The position numbers and the translations under genes are program-made. From contig NZ_JAMJFL010000015.1 in NCBI RefSeq assembly GCF_023544665.1, positions 62,001-126,000 of the forward strand: 64,000 nt of DNA. The letters are read 5' to 3'. Numbering within the stretch: position 1 is the first letter of the stretch; each line of letters starts with the position of its first letter. This DNA is from Streptomyces sp. YS415 (GTDB lineage Bacteria; Actinomycetota; Actinomycetes; Streptomycetales; Streptomycetaceae). Under the pieces are notes generated by a model. That model worked only from the letters and a program-made list of their open reading frames with translations. It had not been told where the DNA came from and ran no database searches. Shown in pieces: positions 49,678 through 59,201 of the stretch.

Positions 49678-51471
49678 TCACCGCATCCGGGTCGCCCACT
49701 CCTGGACCTTCGCGATGCGCTGCCGCAGCTGGCCGGCCGTCGCCTCGGCGCTCGGCGGTCCCCCGCACACCCGCCGCAGCTCGGTGTGGATCACTCCGTG
49801 CGGCTTGCCGCTCTGGTGGACGTACGCGCTGACCATCGTGTTGAGCTTCTTGCGCAGCTCCATCATCTCCTTGTGCGAGACGACGGGCCGCCGCTCGGCG
49901 GGCAGTTCGAGGAGGTCGGCCTCGGTGTCCGGCTTCTTGCGGCTGTGCGCGATCTGCCGGGCCTGCCTCTTCTGGAGCAGCAGCTGGACCTGGTCGGGTT
50001 CCAGCAGTCCGGGAATGCCGAGGTAGTCCTGCTCCTCCTCGCTGCCCGGGTGCGCCTGCATGCCGAACTCGGCGCCGTCGTAGAGGACCCGGTCGAAGAC
50101 GGCCTCGGACTCCAGCGCCTCGAAGGAGAACTGCTCCTGCTCGCCGGTGTCCTCGTCCTGCTCCTTGTTCGCCTCCTCCATCTCCTTCTCGGACTCGGCG
50201 TAGGGGTCCTCCTCGCCCTCCTTCTTCGGCTTGTCGAGGGCGTGGTCGCGTTCCACCTCCATCTCGTTGGCGAAGGTGAGGAGGTCGGGGACGGTCGGCA
50301 GGAACACCGAGGCGGTCTCGCCGCGCCGCCGGGACCGCACGAAACGGCCGACCGCCTGGGCGAAGAAGAGGGGCGTGGAGATGGTGGTGGCGTACACGCC
50401 GACGGCGAGCCGGGGCACGTCGACGCCCTCGGACACCATGCGGACGGCGACCATCCAGCGGTCGTCGCTGCCGCTGAACTCGTCGATCCGCTTCGACGCT
50501 CCGATGTCGTCGGACAGCACGAGGGTCGGCCTGGTGCCGGTGATCTCGCGGATGAGCTTGGCGTAGGCGCGGGCGGAGTCCTGGTCGGAGGCGATGACGA
50601 GGGCGCCCGCGTCCGGGATGCCCTTGCGGACCTCGGTCAGGCGCTGGTCGGCGGCGCGCAGCACGCTCGGCATCCACTCGCCGCGCGGGTCGAGCGCGGT
50701 GCGCCAGGCCTGCGAGACGGCGTCCTTGGTCATCGGCTCCCCGAGCCGGGCCGCGATCTCGTCGCCGGCCTTCGTCCGCCAGCGCATGTTGCCGCTGTAG
50801 GAGAGGAAGATGACGGGCCGCACGACCCCGTCCGACAGGGCCGTCCCGTAGCCGTAGGTGTAGTCGGCGGCCGAGCGCCGGATGCCCGCGTTGTCCTCCT
50901 CGTAGGTGACGAAGGGGATCGGGTTGGTGTCGGACCGGAAGGGCGTACCGGTCAGCGCGAGCCGGCGGGTGGCGGGCTCGAACGCCTCCAGGCAGGCCTC
51001 GCCCCAGGACTTGGAGTCACCGGCGTGGTGGATCTCGTCGAGGATGACGAGGGTCTTGCGCTGCTCGACACGGTTGCGGTGCAGCATCGGCCGTACGCCG
51101 ACGCCCGCGTAGGTCACCGCGACGCCGTGGTAGTCCTTGCCGAGGGGGCCCGCGCTGTACTCGGGGTCGAGCTTGATCCCTATCCGCGCGGCCGCGTCCG
51201 CCCACTGCTTCTTCAGGTGCTCGGTCGGCGCGACCACGGTCACCTGCTGCACGACATGGTGGTGCAGCAGCCAGGAGGCGAGGGTGAGGGCGAAGGTCGT
51301 CTTGCCGGCGCCCGGGGTCGCCACCGCGAGGAAGTCACGCGGCTGCTCCTGGATGTACTTCTCCATCGCCCCCTGCTGCCAGGCACGCAGCTTGCCGGCG
51401 GTACCCCAGGGGGCCCGGCCGGGGAAGGCGGGGGAAAGGTGGTGCGAGGAGGAAGCGGCGGTGGTAGTCAC
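49678..51471 (-). CDS. SF2 DEAD/DEAH-box helicase
   Basis: A 597-residue superfamily 2 ATPase. Motif I ATPGAGKTT is at residues 51-59, motif II DEIHH near 145, motif III ALTGTPFR, and motif VI QAVGRFVRSRRRGE. The C-terminal 170 residues after motif VI are charged and coiled (a long Glu/Lys run around EEDPYAESEKEMEEANKEQD) and may mediate partner contacts. No nuclease domain is visible. Resembles helicases in restriction or repair systems, but it has no partner here. Confidence 0.9.
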   Translation of the reverse strand: MTTTAASSSHHLSPAFPGRAPWGTAGKLRAWQQGAMEKYIQEQPRDFLAVATPGAGKTTFALTLASWLLHHHVVQQVTVVAPTEHLKKQWADAAARIGIKLDPEYSAGPLGKDYHGVAVTYAGVGVRPMLHRNRVEQRKTLVILDEIHHAGDSKSWGEACLEAFEPATRRLALTGTPFRSDTNPIPFVTYEEDNAGIRRSAADYTYGYGTALSDGVVRPVIFLSYSGNMRWRTKAGDEIAARLGEPMTKDAVSQAWRTALDPRGEWMPSVLRAADQRLTEVRKGIPDAGALVIASDQDSARAYAKLIREITGTRPTLVLSDDIGASKRIDEFSGSDDRWMVAVRMVSEGVDVPRLAVGVYATTISTPLFFAQAVGRFVRSRRRGETASVFLPTVPDLLTFANEMEVERDHALDKPKKEGEEDPYAESEKEMEEANKEQDEDTGEQEQFSFEALESEAVFDRVLYDGAEFGMQAHPGSEEEQDYLGIPGLLEPDQVQLLLQKRQARQIAHSRKKPDTEADLLELPAERRPVVSHKEMMELRKKLNTMVSAYVHQSGKPHGVIHTELRRVCGGPPSAEATAGQLRQRIAKVQEWATRMR

Positions 51472-51577
51472 GGTCTCCGTGGGGGTCGGGCTACGTATGA
51501 CAACCGGGCCACCCTACCGGCGCCGGGGTCCCGTCCATGTGCGGACGAGGCCCGGCGACCGGCGGGTGGGATCCACA

Positions 51578-51885
51578 TCACAACTGCCGCAGCCGCCCCG
51601 CGATCACCGCGATGTCGCTCTCGCCTCCGGAGGCGACAGCGATGACCAGGTCGTACGCGGTGTCCTGGTCGCAGTCGACGAGGGGGTGGTTCATGGCGAG
51701 GGCGTGCAGGAGCGCGGCGGCCTGCTCGTACGGATCGACGCAGGCCTGCGTGCCGACCATCCGGGCGCGCGGCCGGCGCACGGCGGAGGCGAGCACCCCG
51801 GCGTCCCGCACTGCGGGGCCCGTCCGCCGAAGGCGATCCGGGCCATGGTCCCGACCTCGGCGACGGTGAGGTACCCGTCGTTCGC
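51578..51885 (-). pseudogene. Decayed Doc/Fic-type toxin gene
   Basis: Translating the minus strand gives a clear Doc-like protein in two frames. One frame reads NDGYLTVAEVGTMARIAFGG, and a one-base shift in the GGGCCCC run near 51815 puts the rest, VRDAGVLASAVRRPRARMVG, in the other frame. The tail continues through PYEQAAALLHALAMNHPLVD to AYDLVIAVASGGESDIAVIA. The Fic catalytic stretch that should follow NHPLVD (the GNKR motif and about 25 residues) is deleted. No antitoxin gene is adjacent. Both the frameshift and the deletion indicate a dead gene. Confidence 0.75.
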
Positions 51886-51963
51886 CGAGCCTGCGCAGCA
51901 GACCGGCGGCGGCCCGCACCGGCGAGGCCACCGCCGCCACCCGCTGCGCCACGCCGCCGCCGA

Positions 51964-53424
51964 TCATTTCGCCACGACGGATTCACGGTTCACGCCGGGG
52001 CCCAGCCGGGTCGTCACCCACACACCCGCCAGCGCCACCGCCGCCATCGGCAGGAACACCGCGGCGAAGGCCGCCGGATGCGAACCGGAGGCCCCGGCGG
52101 CCGTGTGGCCCGCCGTGCCGCCGCCGAGGGCGGCGAAGGCGGCGCCGCCCACGGAGAGCAGGACGACGTTGGACAGGGCGTCGGAGATCTGCAGGGAGGC
52201 GGAGTTGGTGCCGGCCTCCTCGGGCGCGGAGAGCTTCAGCAGCAGCACGCTGGCGGAGGAGATCACCAGGCCCATCCCGAAGCAGCCGAACGACCAGACG
52301 ACGGCCAGGGTCCACACGGGCACGGCGTCGATCAGCACGGTCGGCGCGGCGGCGACGGCGGCGGCCACCAGCACCATCCCAAAGGTGGTCAGCCGCTCCC
52401 GGTACGGCTCCAGGCGCGGCCTGGACTGCACCCAGGAGCCCGCCGCCCAGGTCCCGCCGCCGGCCGCGAGGGAGAACCCGGCCAGCGTCGGGGAGAGCCC
52501 GCGCTGGGTGACCAGCATCAGCGGGACGAACGACTCGGCGGCGATGAAGGAGCCCGAGGCGACCCCGCGCAGCAGCACGACGGACGGCAGGCCCCGGGCG
52601 GCGCGGTAGGTGCCGGGCGGGAGGAGGCCCAGGGCGGCCGGGACGAGCAGCGCGGCGCCCACCAGGCCGGGCAGCAGGGAGAGCGGGCGCAGGTCCTGGG
52701 CGGCGTACTGGAGGAGGCCCGCGCCGAGGGAGATCCCGAGGGCGAGCCGGATGCGGCGGCGGTCTAGGGCGGGGGCCGTGCCGGCCACCGGCCCGGAGGC
52801 GCGGCGCCTTATCTGCGGCAGGGCGAGGGCCAGGGGGAAGACGACGAGCACCGGGATGCCGAGGAACACCCACCGCCACCCGAGCTGCTCGGTCACCACT
52901 CCGGAGGCCAGCGGCCCGACGATCGACGGCACGACCCAGCTCGCCGCGAAGGCGGCCACGATGGCGGGCCGCAGCCGGTCGGGATAGGCCCGCCCGATCA
53001 CCACGTACAGCCCGACGATGACCAGCCCGCCGCCGAACCCCTGCACCGCCCGCCCGAGCACGAACGCCCACATCACGGTGGCCGTCCCGGCCAGCAGCAG
53101 CCCGGCGGCGAATGCCCCGATCCCGGCGGTCACCGGCCCCAGCGGCCCCCGCCGGTCCGCCCACTGCCCGGCCAGCACCATCGCGAACAGGGAGGTGGTG
53201 AAGAACCCGGAGAAGGCGAAGGCGTACGACGCCACGCCGTCCAGCTCCCGGGCCGCGACCGGCATGGCCGTCCCCACGGCCGTCGCCTCGAACGCGATCA
53301 GCAGCACCACGGACACGATCCCGATGCTGAGCGCCCGGTAGGACCGGCTCAGCACGGTGTCGGCCGGGTCGGGCTCGTCGGATGTCGTCAGGGCATCGGT
53401 GTCACGCGGATCAAGGGCGGCCAT
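51964..53424 (-). CDS. MFS multidrug/metabolite exporter
   Basis: A 486-residue protein with about 14 helices, of the drug:H+ antiporter type. Loop GQWADRRGPLGP is the MFS loop motif, and AVQGFGGGLVIVGLYVVIGR resembles motif C region of DHA2 exporters. ATG 53424 is used. It is placed between the Doc remnant and tRNA-Cys. The substrate is unknown. Confidence 0.87.
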   Translation of the reverse strand: MAALDPRDTDALTTSDEPDPADTVLSRSYRALSIGIVSVVLLIAFEATAVGTAMPVAARELDGVASYAFAFSGFFTTSLFAMVLAGQWADRRGPLGPVTAGIGAFAAGLLLAGTATVMWAFVLGRAVQGFGGGLVIVGLYVVIGRAYPDRLRPAIVAAFAASWVVPSIVGPLASGVVTEQLGWRWVFLGIPVLVVFPLALALPQIRRRASGPVAGTAPALDRRRIRLALGISLGAGLLQYAAQDLRPLSLLPGLVGAALLVPAALGLLPPGTYRAARGLPSVVLLRGVASGSFIAAESFVPLMLVTQRGLSPTLAGFSLAAGGGTWAAGSWVQSRPRLEPYRERLTTFGMVLVAAAVAAAPTVLIDAVPVWTLAVVWSFGCFGMGLVISSASVLLLKLSAPEEAGTNSASLQISDALSNVVLLSVGGAAFAALGGGTAGHTAAGASGSHPAAFAAVFLPMAAVALAGVWVTTRLGPGVNRESVVAK

Positions 53425-53626
53425 GCCCGCCAGTGTGCGGCCCGATCCCACCCCTGCCCCCTGCCGGAAGTCCCCCCGCCCCTCGGACCTTGGTCGTAGG
53501 ACCGCCTTCGTGAACGCGGCATGGCAGTCCCGTTGCGGCCCCCGGCGATCCCTTGTCCCCCTCCCCCACCCCTGCCTACGGTCGGACCATCGAACACGGC
53601 AGCAAGCCAGGACCGAGTTCGCACAA

Positions 53627-53701
53627 GGCCGTGTGCCCGAGTGGTTCAGGGGCTCGCCTGCAAAGCGAGTTACGTGGGTTCGAATCCCGCCACGGCCTCC
53701 A
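53627..53701 (+). tRNA. tRNA-Cys, anticodon GCA
   Basis: Acceptor GGCCGTG pairs with CACGGCC. The anticodon arm CTCGC-CTGCAAA-GCGAG has anticodon GCA, and the discriminator is U (53698), the identity base for Cys. CCA is encoded at 53699-53701. Confidence 0.95.
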
Positions 53702-53747
53702 CGAGGCTTCCGTGATCAGGTGGCCGCCCGGCGCTGTCGCTCGCGCC

Positions 53748-54266
53748 TCAGGGGCGGTTCGTGCACCCGTGCAGCAGCCACAGGGTGAAGGCCAGGGTGG
53801 AGATGTCCGCGTCCAGGGGCTGGGGGCGGGCGGCGGGGGTCCAGAGCAGGAGGCCGCCGGAGTCGCCGTCCAGGAGGAGGCGGTGGGGGCGGTCGAGGTG
53901 GCCCAGGAGGATCAGGCGGTCCGCCTCCGCAGGGAGGTGCGGGACGGGCTCGTCCGCGTAGGCCTCCGTCAGGGTCGGGAGGACCGAGTCCGGGTGCAGG
54001 CGGAACAGGGCGTGTTCGTCCGGCAGGCCCGTCTCGCGCAGGAAGCGGCGGGTCGGTTCGTGGGTGAGGGCCGCCGGGAAGTCGACGTCCTCGAAGCGCA
54101 TCACCCCGGCCCGGCCGAACTCCTCGGCGAGCAGCCGCGGCGGGACCGAGACCGCGAGTCCCGACGCCGCCGGCCCGGCCGGTTCCGGGCCCGCGACCAG
54201 CGCCAGGGTGCTGATCAGACGTCCGCCCCGCAGCAGCGGATCCGGCCTGGTGATCGTGGCGTTCAT
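53748..54266 (-). CDS. SUKH-4-like immunity protein
   Basis: A 172-residue protein with a SUKH-like pattern: MRFEDVDFPAALTHEPTRRF in the first third, then LILLGHLDRPHRLLLDGDSG and a C-terminal LWLLHGCTNRP. The SUKH-4 family often gives immunity to contact-dependent nuclease toxins, but no toxin gene is nearby. ATG 54266 has a GGGGGG ribosome site. The assignment is a family resemblance from memory. Confidence 0.65.
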   Translation of the reverse strand: MNATITRPDPLLRGGRLISTLALVAGPEPAGPAASGLAVSVPPRLLAEEFGRAGVMRFEDVDFPAALTHEPTRRFLRETGLPDEHALFRLHPDSVLPTLTEAYADEPVPHLPAEADRLILLGHLDRPHRLLLDGDSGGLLLWTPAARPQPLDADISTLAFTLWLLHGCTNRP

Positions 54267-54337
54267 GGTGTCCCCCCGTACGTGTCCCGACACCTCGGAA
54301 CAGTACGCCGCACCACTGACAACGCCCCTCCGGCGCG

Positions 54338-56650
54338 TCAGGCGCCGCCCGTCACCACCGCCGCCTGCGGGCGGATCGGCAGCCGGTTCACGGGGCGGCC
54401 CGTCGCGGCGCGCACCGCCGACGCGATGGCCGCGGGCGACGCGACCACCGGCACCGCGCTGACCGACTTCGCGCCGAACGGCGCCACCACGTCCCGCTCC
54501 TCCACCAGCTTCACGATCTTGATGTCCGGCGCGTCCAGGGCCGTCGGCAGGGCGTACCCCGTCAGGTCCGGGTGCCGGATCGAGCCGCGGGCCGTGCGCA
54601 GGTTCTCCGTGAGCGCTATGCCGACGCCCTGCGTGACGCCCGCCTCGATGCGGGCCGCCAACTGGGCCGGGTTGAGGATCCGGCCGACGTCCTGGGCGAG
54701 CGCCAGCTCCACCACACGCACCGACCCGAGTTCGATGTCGACGTCCACGACCGCGCGGACCGCGCAGAACGCCATGCCCACGAAGGCGTCGCCCTGCCCC
54801 GACTCGTCCAGCGGCTCGGTGGGATGCGGGCGGCACTGCGCGGTCGCCCACAGCTCCTTGCCGTCCAGCGCCTCGGACACAGTGGTCGACAGGACGCCGT
54901 CGTACGACGTGATCTTGCCGTCGGTGATCTGGAGGAGCTCGGTGGACATGCCGAACTTGTGCGCCAGCGGCTGGAGCAGCTGGGTGCGGACCATCTTCGC
55001 CGCGCGCTCCACCGCGCCGCCCGACACCCAGGTGTGGCGTCCGCGGCAGCCGGCGCCCGCCGGGGGCTGGTCGGTGTCGACGGGGGCCACATGGACCTCA
55101 TCGATGCCGAGGGTGTCCTGGACGATCTGCCGGGCCAGCGTCGTGAAGCCCTGCCCGGTCTCGACCGCCGCGCACAGGACCGTGGCGACCCCGTCGTGCA
55201 CCTTGACGGTGGCCGTGGAGACCTCGTCGGCGCCCTCCGCGCCCAGCATGTGCACCATGCCGAGCCCGTAGCCCACGCCCCGGCGCACCGCGCCCGGTTC
55301 ACCGGCGCCCTCGGGCCCGCCGGGCAGCAGCCACTCGTCCTCGGGGGTGTCCTTGGGCAGCGGGGGCAGCGGGAAGTCGCGTACCGCCTGGAGGAGTTCG
55401 GCGACCGGCGCCGGGCAGGTCACCGTCTGGCCGGTGGGCAGGACGTCGCCGGTGGCGAGGGCGTTGCGCAGGCGCAGCTCCGCCGGGTCGACGCCGAGCT
55501 TCTTGGCCAGCTTGTCCATCTGCGCCTCGTAGGCGGCGGCCACCTGCATGGCGCCCTCGCCGCGGACGTGGCCGGAGGGCGGGTTGTTGGTGCGGACCGC
55601 CCAGCCCTCGATGAAGGCGTTGGGGACGACGTACGGGCCGCAGGCGAAGGCGACCGCGGCGGCGAGCGCCTCCGAGGAGGTGTCCGCGTACGCGCCCGCG
55701 TCCAGCAGGATCTGCGCCTCGACCTTGACCAGCGTGCCCTCGGCGTCCGCGTGGTGGCGGTATCTGAGCAGCGTCGGATGCCGGTGGACGTGGCCGAGGA
55801 AGGACTCCTCGCGGGTGGCCGTCAGCTTCACCGGGCAGCCGGTCCGCAGCGCCAGCAGGCCGAGCGGGAGCTGGAAGCCCTGGTCCTCGCGGTCGGCGGT
55901 GGCGCCGGGCACGCCGGTGACCACGACCTTGACCTGCTCGGGCGCCAGGCCGTAGCAGGCGGCGGCGGTGTCGCGGTCGGTGTGCGGGTCGGTGGAGGCC
56001 ACGTACAGCTCCACGCCGCCGTCCGGGCGGGGCACCGCGAGGCCCGCCTCGGCGCCGATGGGCGCCGGGTCCTGGCGGCCGATGCGGTAGAGGCCCTCGA
56101 CGACGATCTCGCCGGTCGCGTCGGGGTCGCCGTGGCGCAGCGGGATGTGCCGGATCAGGTTGCCGTCGGGGTGCAACGGCTCGGCCTCGAAGGCGTGCTC
56201 GGGGTCGGTGACCGGGTCGAGCACTTCGTACTCGACGATGACGGCCGCCGCGGCCATGCGCGCGGTGTCGGGGTGGTCGGCGGCGACGGCGGCGATGGGC
56301 TCGCCGTGGTGGCGCACCACCTCGGAGGCGAAGACCGGGCGGTCGGCCCTGCCGCGGCCGTGCACCGGGGTGCCGGCGACGTCCTCGTGGGTGACGACGG
56401 CGTGCACGCCGGGCATCTCGCGCGCGTGGGTGGTGTCGATCGACAGGATGCGCGCGTGCGCGTGCGGGGAGCGCAGCACGGCCGCCCACAGCAGGCCCTC
56501 GGCCCACAGGTCGGCCGCGTAGGGGAAGGTGCCCTCGGTCTTGGCCCGGGCGTCGGCGGCCGGCAGGGAGACGCCGAGGCCGTGCGGGATCGGTTCGCGG
56601 GTGGGGGCTGTCTCCGCGGGAGTGGGCGCGGTGGCGGCTTCGTTGCTCAC
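54338..56650 (-). CDS. Xanthine dehydrogenase-type molybdenum-binding subunit
   Basis: A 770-residue subunit with aldehyde oxidase/xanthine dehydrogenase Mo-cofactor domains. SSHAHARILSID-like N-terminal segments, SGHVRGEGAMQVAAAYEAQM and QPPAGAGCRGRHTWVSGGAV lie in the Mo-binding and active-site parts. The C-terminal Glu-bearing region GAKSVSAVPVVASPAAIASAV is complete. It is the last gene of the operon, overlapping the FeS subunit by four bases. It likely oxidises a purine or an aldehyde; the natural substrate is unresolved. Confidence 0.9.
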   Translation of the reverse strand: MSNEAATAPTPAETAPTREPIPHGLGVSLPAADARAKTEGTFPYAADLWAEGLLWAAVLRSPHAHARILSIDTTHAREMPGVHAVVTHEDVAGTPVHGRGRADRPVFASEVVRHHGEPIAAVAADHPDTARMAAAAVIVEYEVLDPVTDPEHAFEAEPLHPDGNLIRHIPLRHGDPDATGEIVVEGLYRIGRQDPAPIGAEAGLAVPRPDGGVELYVASTDPHTDRDTAAACYGLAPEQVKVVVTGVPGATADREDQGFQLPLGLLALRTGCPVKLTATREESFLGHVHRHPTLLRYRHHADAEGTLVKVEAQILLDAGAYADTSSEALAAAVAFACGPYVVPNAFIEGWAVRTNNPPSGHVRGEGAMQVAAAYEAQMDKLAKKLGVDPAELRLRNALATGDVLPTGQTVTCPAPVAELLQAVRDFPLPPLPKDTPEDEWLLPGGPEGAGEPGAVRRGVGYGLGMVHMLGAEGADEVSTATVKVHDGVATVLCAAVETGQGFTTLARQIVQDTLGIDEVHVAPVDTDQPPAGAGCRGRHTWVSGGAVERAAKMVRTQLLQPLAHKFGMSTELLQITDGKITSYDGVLSTTVSEALDGKELWATAQCRPHPTEPLDESGQGDAFVGMAFCAVRAVVDVDIELGSVRVVELALAQDVGRILNPAQLAARIEAGVTQGVGIALTENLRTARGSIRHPDLTGYALPTALDAPDIKIVKLVEERDVVAPFGAKSVSAVPVVASPAAIASAVRAATGRPVNRLPIRPQAAVVTGGA

Positions 56651-58086
56651 GCCTGGCCTCCGTCCTGTCTGTACGCCTGGTCATGCGGTGCCTGGCGGGG
56701 CTCGAAGGCCGACGGATGCACCCCGCCGGCGCCGGGGCCCGCCTGGTGCGGGATGCGTGCCTCGTCGGAGTCGCCGTCGCCGGCGCTGTGCGCCTCGCGT
56801 TCGGCGACGACCTCCTTGACCGCGTCGACGACGCCCCGGTAGCCGGAGCAGCGGCACAGGTTGCCGCACAGCGCCTGGCGGGTCTCCAGCTCGGTCGGGG
56901 CGGGGTTGCCCTCCAGCAGGTCGTGCACGGTCATCGCCATGCCGGGCACGCAGAAGCCGCACTGGACGGCGCCGCACCGGGCGAGCGCGCGCTGCACGTC
57001 GGAGGGCTGTCCGTCGGCGGCGAGCCCCTCGACGGTACGGACCTCGCTGCCGGCGGCGGTCACGGCGGGCACCAGGCAGGAGGCGACGAGCCGTCCGTCG
57101 ACCTGGACGTTGCAGGCTCCGCACTCGCCCTGCGAGCAGCCGTCCTTGGCGCCCGCGAGCCCGAGCCGCTCCCGCAGCACGTACAGCAGCGACTCGCCGA
57201 TCCAGGCGTCGGTGACGGGCCGGTCGGCGCCGTTGACCCGCAGCACGTAGGAGGCGAGCGGGTGTTCCTCGCCGGGCAGCGAGGACTCGGAGGACGCGGA
57301 CGGCTCTACGGCGCTCTCGGCGGCGTTCCCGGCTTCCGCGGGCTCCTGGGCCCTCTCGTCGGCCCCGTCGGCCTCACGGGCCTCTGGAGCGTCCTGTGAG
57401 GCCCCCTGGGCGTCCTCGGGGGCGTCGTGCGGGGGCTGTTCGGGTTCGGCTGCCCCGGCGTCGGCGGGCACGTGCGTGTGCGGGGCGTTCTCCTCGGCGG
57501 TGTGCTCCGCCGGTTCGGGCGGCTGCGGTCCCCACGGTTCGCCGATCGCCTGGGTCGCCCAGGGCGCGGCGGCGCCGCCGGGGAGGGTGGCCGGCGGGGT
57601 GCCGCCCCACTGCTCGACCAGTGCGGAAGTGGTGAACTCGCCCGATTCGTCCGGAAGGTCGCCGCCCGCGACGGGGATCGACCACTGGCCGGTGACGTCA
57701 TGGCCGGGCGCGCTCCCGGTGGCCGGGGCGTCCTCGAAGGTCCACTGCCCGGTGGCGCCGGGGTTGTACCTGAACCGGTCGTTCCCGGCCTCCTCGGTCC
57801 CCGCGTTCGCGTCGGGCCACTGGACGCCGCCCGGGGGCAGCGTCCAGGTGCCGGTGGCCGCGGGATCGGTGCCCGCGGTGGTGGCGGGCGTGACCGTTAT
57901 GGGCGGCGGCACGTAGCCGTGGCCGGGTGCGGCCAGCGGACTGTCGGCGGAGGCCAGCAGGGCGTCGACGCCGCCCTCGGGAAGCTCCACGAAGGCGGTG
58001 GCCCCGTCGTCGTAGTCGCCCTGCGGCAGCGGGTCCCAGCGGCCCGCGCCCTGCCGGGCGCCCTCTCCGTGCTGGTCGTCGGTCAC
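56647..58086 (-). CDS. Xanthine dehydrogenase-type [2Fe-2S] subunit with long N-terminal extension
   Basis: A 479-residue protein. The C-terminal 200 residues are the two [2Fe-2S] domains: DGCSQGECGACNVQVDGRLV with four cysteines and GAVQCGFCVPGMAMTVHDLL with LCRCSGYRGV. The first 275 residues are a Pro/Gly/Glu-rich extension with three repeats of the type TGTWTLPPGG, TGQWTFEDAP and TGQWSIPVAG, not found in standard XdhC-like subunits. GTG 58086 overlaps the FAD subunit stop (GTGA). Confidence 0.88.
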   Translation of the reverse strand: MTDDQHGEGARQGAGRWDPLPQGDYDDGATAFVELPEGGVDALLASADSPLAAPGHGYVPPPITVTPATTAGTDPAATGTWTLPPGGVQWPDANAGTEEAGNDRFRYNPGATGQWTFEDAPATGSAPGHDVTGQWSIPVAGGDLPDESGEFTTSALVEQWGGTPPATLPGGAAAPWATQAIGEPWGPQPPEPAEHTAEENAPHTHVPADAGAAEPEQPPHDAPEDAQGASQDAPEAREADGADERAQEPAEAGNAAESAVEPSASSESSLPGEEHPLASYVLRVNGADRPVTDAWIGESLLYVLRERLGLAGAKDGCSQGECGACNVQVDGRLVASCLVPAVTAAGSEVRTVEGLAADGQPSDVQRALARCGAVQCGFCVPGMAMTVHDLLEGNPAPTELETRQALCGNLCRCSGYRGVVDAVKEVVAEREAHSAGDGDSDEARIPHQAGPGAGGVHPSAFEPRQAPHDQAYRQDGGQA

Positions 58087-58976
58087 GACAGCGCCCTCCC
58101 CAGTGCTCGTCGGGCCAGCGCGGCGACGGTGCGCCGCAAGTGCAGTACGGCGGGCGGCAGCGGCTCCACGGAGCCGTCCTGGGCCGGCACCGGATCGGGG
58201 ATGCAGGCGGCGGCGACGTACTCGCCGAAGGCGGCCAGCGCCTCCGGGACGATCGCGCGGTCGTTGTCCCAGTCGATCAGCTGCGCGACCCACTGCTCGG
58301 CCTCCAGGGGCCGCAGCGGCATCGGCGCTATGGCACCCACGGCGCACCGCACCCCGCGCCGGGCGGGGTCGAGGACCAGCGCCACGGAGGCCAGGGCGCG
58401 CCCGGGTCCGGTGCGCCCGGTCGCCTTGAGGAAGACCTGGGGGGCGTGCAGCAGCGGCACGCGCACGTAGCCGATGAGTTCGCCGGCCCGCAGCATCTCC
58501 ATGCCGGCCAGCAGATGCGACACGGGGATCTCCCGGCGGGCCCCGCCCGGTCCGGCGATGATCAGCGTCGCCTCCAGGGCGGCCAGCACCGGCAGCGCGT
58601 CGCCGGTGGGGGCGGCGGTGGCGATGTTGCCGCCCAGGGTGCCGGCGTTGCGGATCTGCGGCGGGCCCGCGGCGCGCGCGGACGCGGCGAGCGCCGGGAT
58701 GAGGGCGGCGAAGTCGGGGCGGCCCATGCGGGCGTGGGTGAGCCCCGCGCCGAGCAGGGCGTGGCCGTCCTGGTACTGCCAGCCGCGGATCTCGCTGATC
58801 TTGCCGAGGCCGACGAGCGCGGCGGGCCTGAGCTGCCCGGAGTTGACGGAGGCCATCAGATCGGTGCCGCCGGCCACGGGAACGGCGGCCGGCATGACGG
58901 CGAGCGCCGCCACGGCCTCGTCCAGTGTCGTGGGCAGCGTGACGGCCTGCCCCGCCTGCGGTGCGTGCGTGGTCAA
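58083..58976 (-). CDS. Xanthine dehydrogenase-type FAD-binding subunit
   Basis: A 297-residue FAD-binding subunit. AVPVAGGTDLMASVNSG binds the FAD pyrophosphate, and PPQIRNAGTLGGNIATAAP is the family signature. It takes electrons from the Fe-S subunit. TTG 58976 is preceded by GGAAGGGG and gives MTTHAPQAG; GTG 59066 would add 30 unlikely residues. It is the first gene of the three-gene operon. Confidence 0.88.
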   Translation of the reverse strand: MTTHAPQAGQAVTLPTTLDEAVAALAVMPAAVPVAGGTDLMASVNSGQLRPAALVGLGKISEIRGWQYQDGHALLGAGLTHARMGRPDFAALIPALAASARAAGPPQIRNAGTLGGNIATAAPTGDALPVLAALEATLIIAGPGGARREIPVSHLLAGMEMLRAGELIGYVRVPLLHAPQVFLKATGRTGPGRALASVALVLDPARRGVRCAVGAIAPMPLRPLEAEQWVAQLIDWDNDRAIVPEALAAFGEYVAAACIPDPVPAQDGSVEPLPPAVLHLRRTVAALARRALGRALS

Positions 58977-59201
58977 ACCGGCTGCCCCTTCCCGCTGCCC
59001 CACCTGGTCCCACCTGTTGCTGCCGTACGGTACGTGCTGACAGGGCGGACGTGGCAACTCTGGCACATCTTCGCAGGGCTCGAACGCGGGGGTCCGCTAG
59101 GAGGCATTCGCCCACTTCACCGGGGAGATGGTCCGTTTTGGTGCGGCATCTCCGGTGCGCGCGAATTGCCTCTCTTCGGTGACCCTGCCGCGGTTTCTCC
59201 G

